Source of the DNA: Hydrogenophaga sp.
GTDB taxonomy: Bacteria; Pseudomonadota; Gammaproteobacteria; Burkholderiales; Burkholderiaceae_C
Direction of reading: 5' to 3'
NCBI GenBank assembly: GCA_020047875.1
Contig: JAIFNE010000055.1
Span: 1 to 7,675 of the forward strand
Length of the DNA: 7,675 nt
In this document: positions 6,505 to 7,675 of the stretch, one piece after another
How the letters are laid out: each line of letters opens with the position of its first letter
Position numbering within the stretch: position 1 is the first letter of the stretch
Program-made: the position numbers and the translations under genes
The notes under the pieces: model-generated
Told to the model about the DNA's origin: nothing
The model's input: the letters and a program-made list of their open reading frames with translations, nothing else
The model's database searches: none

Positions 6505-7281
6505 CTATGGCTGAACGGATTGTGCGAGGGCCACGTATTCGGCCACCGGCACTTCCTCGGCGCGACGCTGCAGGTCGAACTCACCGGAAAAATCGCGCGC
6601 ATCCAGCCACTTGCCCAAGGTGTTGCGCAGGATCTTGCGGCGCTGGCTGAAGGCGGTTTGAACCATGTCGCTGTAGGTCTTGAAGTCGATGGCTGGTGGC
6701 TGCGCCAGCGGCATCATGCGCACGATGGCGCTGTCCACCCGCGGCGGCGGGTCGAAGCTCTCTGGCGGGACAAACAGCACGTTCTCCATCGCGTAACGCC
6801 ATTGCAGCATCACGCTCAGGCGGCTGTAATCGCCGCCGCCGGGCTGAGCAACCATGCGGTCGATCACCTCTTTTTGCAGCATGAAGTGCTGGTCTCGGAC
6901 CACCGCCACGTGATCCAGCAGATGAAACAGGATGGGGGTGGAGATGTTGTAGGGCAGGTTGCCCACCACCCGCAGCTTGGCGGCACCGTCGGGGCTCAAC
7001 CGGGTAGATGCCAGCGCGGTGAAATCCACTTTCAGCACGTCTGACTCGATCACCTCCAGCTGCTCGTGGCTGCGCAGCCGTGCGGCGAGATCGCGGTCGA
7101 GCTCGATCACGGTGAGGTGACCCAGGCGCTCCACCAGGGGCTGGGTCATGGCGGCCAGGCCGGGGCCAATCTCCACCATGGCGTCGCCGGGCAGTGGCGC
7201 GATGGCGGCCACGATGGCATCGATCACCGCGGCGTCGGTCAGAAAGTGCTGGCCGAACCGCTTGCGGGCAATGTGCTTCAT
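6505..7281 (-). CDS. ksgA: 16S rRNA (adenine1518-N6/adenine1519-N6)-dimethyltransferase
   Basis: KsgA/RsmA dimethylates two adjacent adenines in the 3'-terminal hairpin of 16S rRNA using S-adenosylmethionine, a late step and quality check in 30S assembly; loss gives kasugamycin resistance. The 258 residues are close to the usual length (E. coli 273). Seen: the N-terminal KRFGQHFL at 7-14, SAM motif I VEIGPGLAA at 36-44, the acidic E60 in VIELDRD that binds the SAM ribose, SDVLKVDF at 80-87, the catalytic NLPYN at 108-112 and the C-terminal helical domain with FSQRRKILRNTLGKW. The last position of motif I is Ala (A43) instead of the usual Gly, probably tolerated. It starts 28 nt downstream of surA with no visible Shine-Dalgarno, so translational coupling or read-through from surA is likely. 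It converges on the barstar gene. Confidence 0.96.
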   Translation of the reverse strand: MKHIARKRFGQHFLTDAAVIDAIVAAIAPLPGDAMVEIGPGLAAMTQPLVERLGHLTVIELDRDLAARLRSHEQLEVIESDVLKVDFTALASTRLSPDGAAKLRVVGNLPYNISTPILFHLLDHVAVVRDQHFMLQKEVIDRMVAQPGGGDYSRLSVMLQWRYAMENVLFVPPESFDPPPRVDSAIVRMMPLAQPPAIDFKTYSDMVQTAFSQRRKILRNTLGKWLDARDFSGEFDLQRRAEEVPVAEYVALAQSVQP

Positions 7282-7309
7282 GGCATACGGCGCGGGCGCG
7301 GTGCGGTGC

Positions 7310-7675
7310 TCACGGTGCGGGCGGCTCGCGGTACTCCACGAAGGCGCGGCCGCGCAGGTCTTGCAGCCAGGTGACCAGGGTCTCGCTGGCCTTGCGCTCG
7401 CGCACCACGGCGCGAATCATGTCGCGCTGCTCGCGCTGGGTCAGCGGCTGGTCGCGCCGCTCGGTCACCTGGATCAGGTGCACACCGAAGCGCGAGGCCA
7501 GTGGCTGAGAGACTTCGCCAGGCTTGAGGCTGTTCATCACCTGCTCGAACTCGGGCACAAACTGGCCCGGGCTGGCCCAGCCCAGATCACCGCCCTGGGG
7601 CGCCGAGCCGTCCTGGCTGTGCGCGCGGGCCAGATCTTCGAAGCGGGCTTTCCCCTCCGCGATCTGCTGGCGGTA
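7310..7675 (-). CDS. surA: Peptidyl-prolyl isomerase/periplasmic chaperone SurA, C-terminal fragment
   Basis: SurA escorts unfolded outer-membrane proteins through the periplasm. Only the last 121 residues lie in the window; the frame is open to base 7675. Visible are the second half of the last parvulin domain, with GGDLGWASPGQF at 28-39, PEFE, and the SRFGVHLIQV strand, followed by the C-terminal helix that packs on the chaperone core (LTQREQRDMIRAVVRER, then WLQDLRGRAFVEYRE), matching the end of E. coli SurA (ASWMQEQRASAYVK). The neighbour is informative: in E. coli the order is lptD-surA-pdxA-rsmA, and here surA leads straight into ksgA without pdxA. Confidence 0.92.
   Translation of the reverse strand, partial: YRQQIAEGKARFEDLARAHSQDGSAPQGGDLGWASPGQFVPEFEQVMNSLKPGEVSQPLASRFGVHLIQVTERRDQPLTQREQRDMIRAVVRERKASETLVTWLQDLRGRAFVEYREPPAP

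Noticed and set aside
5829..6602. 257-residue antisense open frame covering barstar and the ksgA 3' end
   Set aside because: It overlaps two confirmed genes and a strong terminator, and its translation has no family resemblance.
7124..7170. Ala for Gly in KsgA SAM motif I as a sign of inactivation
   Set aside because: All other motifs (E60, NLPYN, C-terminal domain) are intact, and Ala at this position is a mild change likely tolerated in the family.

Overview
This window looks like chromosomal DNA of a high-GC betaproteobacterium, most likely Burkholderiales and plausibly Comamonadaceae. That placement is inferred from GC-rich third codon positions, a fused malic enzyme very close to E. coli MaeB, the surA-ksgA order without pdxA in between, and the protein flavour; no rRNA or tRNA gene is present to settle it. 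There is no sign of IS elements, phage genes, tRNA genes or CRISPR arrays.

Left part (1-2643, + strand): the C-terminal three quarters of a PepP-type Xaa-Pro aminopeptidase, a small MOSC-domain protein related to YiiM, and an ATP-dependent sugar-phosphate kinase of the E. coli PfkB (phosphofructokinase II) type. Gaps are only 23 and 48 nt, so the three may be co-transcribed. A 195-nt gap with a weak promoter candidate then precedes maeB (2839-5163), a full-length NADP-malic enzyme with the usual C-terminal phosphotransacetylase-like regulatory domain.

Middle part (5164-6485): maeB is followed by a 225-nt non-coding stretch with an unusual set of overlapping inverted and direct repeats built on AGCAAGCGCT, then an intrinsic terminator. 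Next comes a two-gene module on the + strand: a small exported guanyl-specific ribonuclease of the RNase Sa/T1/barnase superfamily, and a cytoplasmic barstar-family inhibitor. This is the most interesting part of the window. The pair has the layout of a secreted RNase with its intracellular immunity protein, but the ribonuclease has Ala where the family has the catalytic general-base Glu (E54 of RNase Sa), while the other active-site residues are kept. Either it is a weakened or repurposed RNase, or a different residue supplies the base.

Right part (6486-7675, - strand): a strong terminator separates the barstar gene from convergent ksgA (rsmA, 16S rRNA adenine dimethyltransferase), which lies downstream of the 3' end of surA (periplasmic chaperone/prolyl isomerase). 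This is the conserved surA-ksgA housekeeping neighbourhood. The RNase/barstar module thus sits between two housekeeping blocks, bounded on both sides by terminators.
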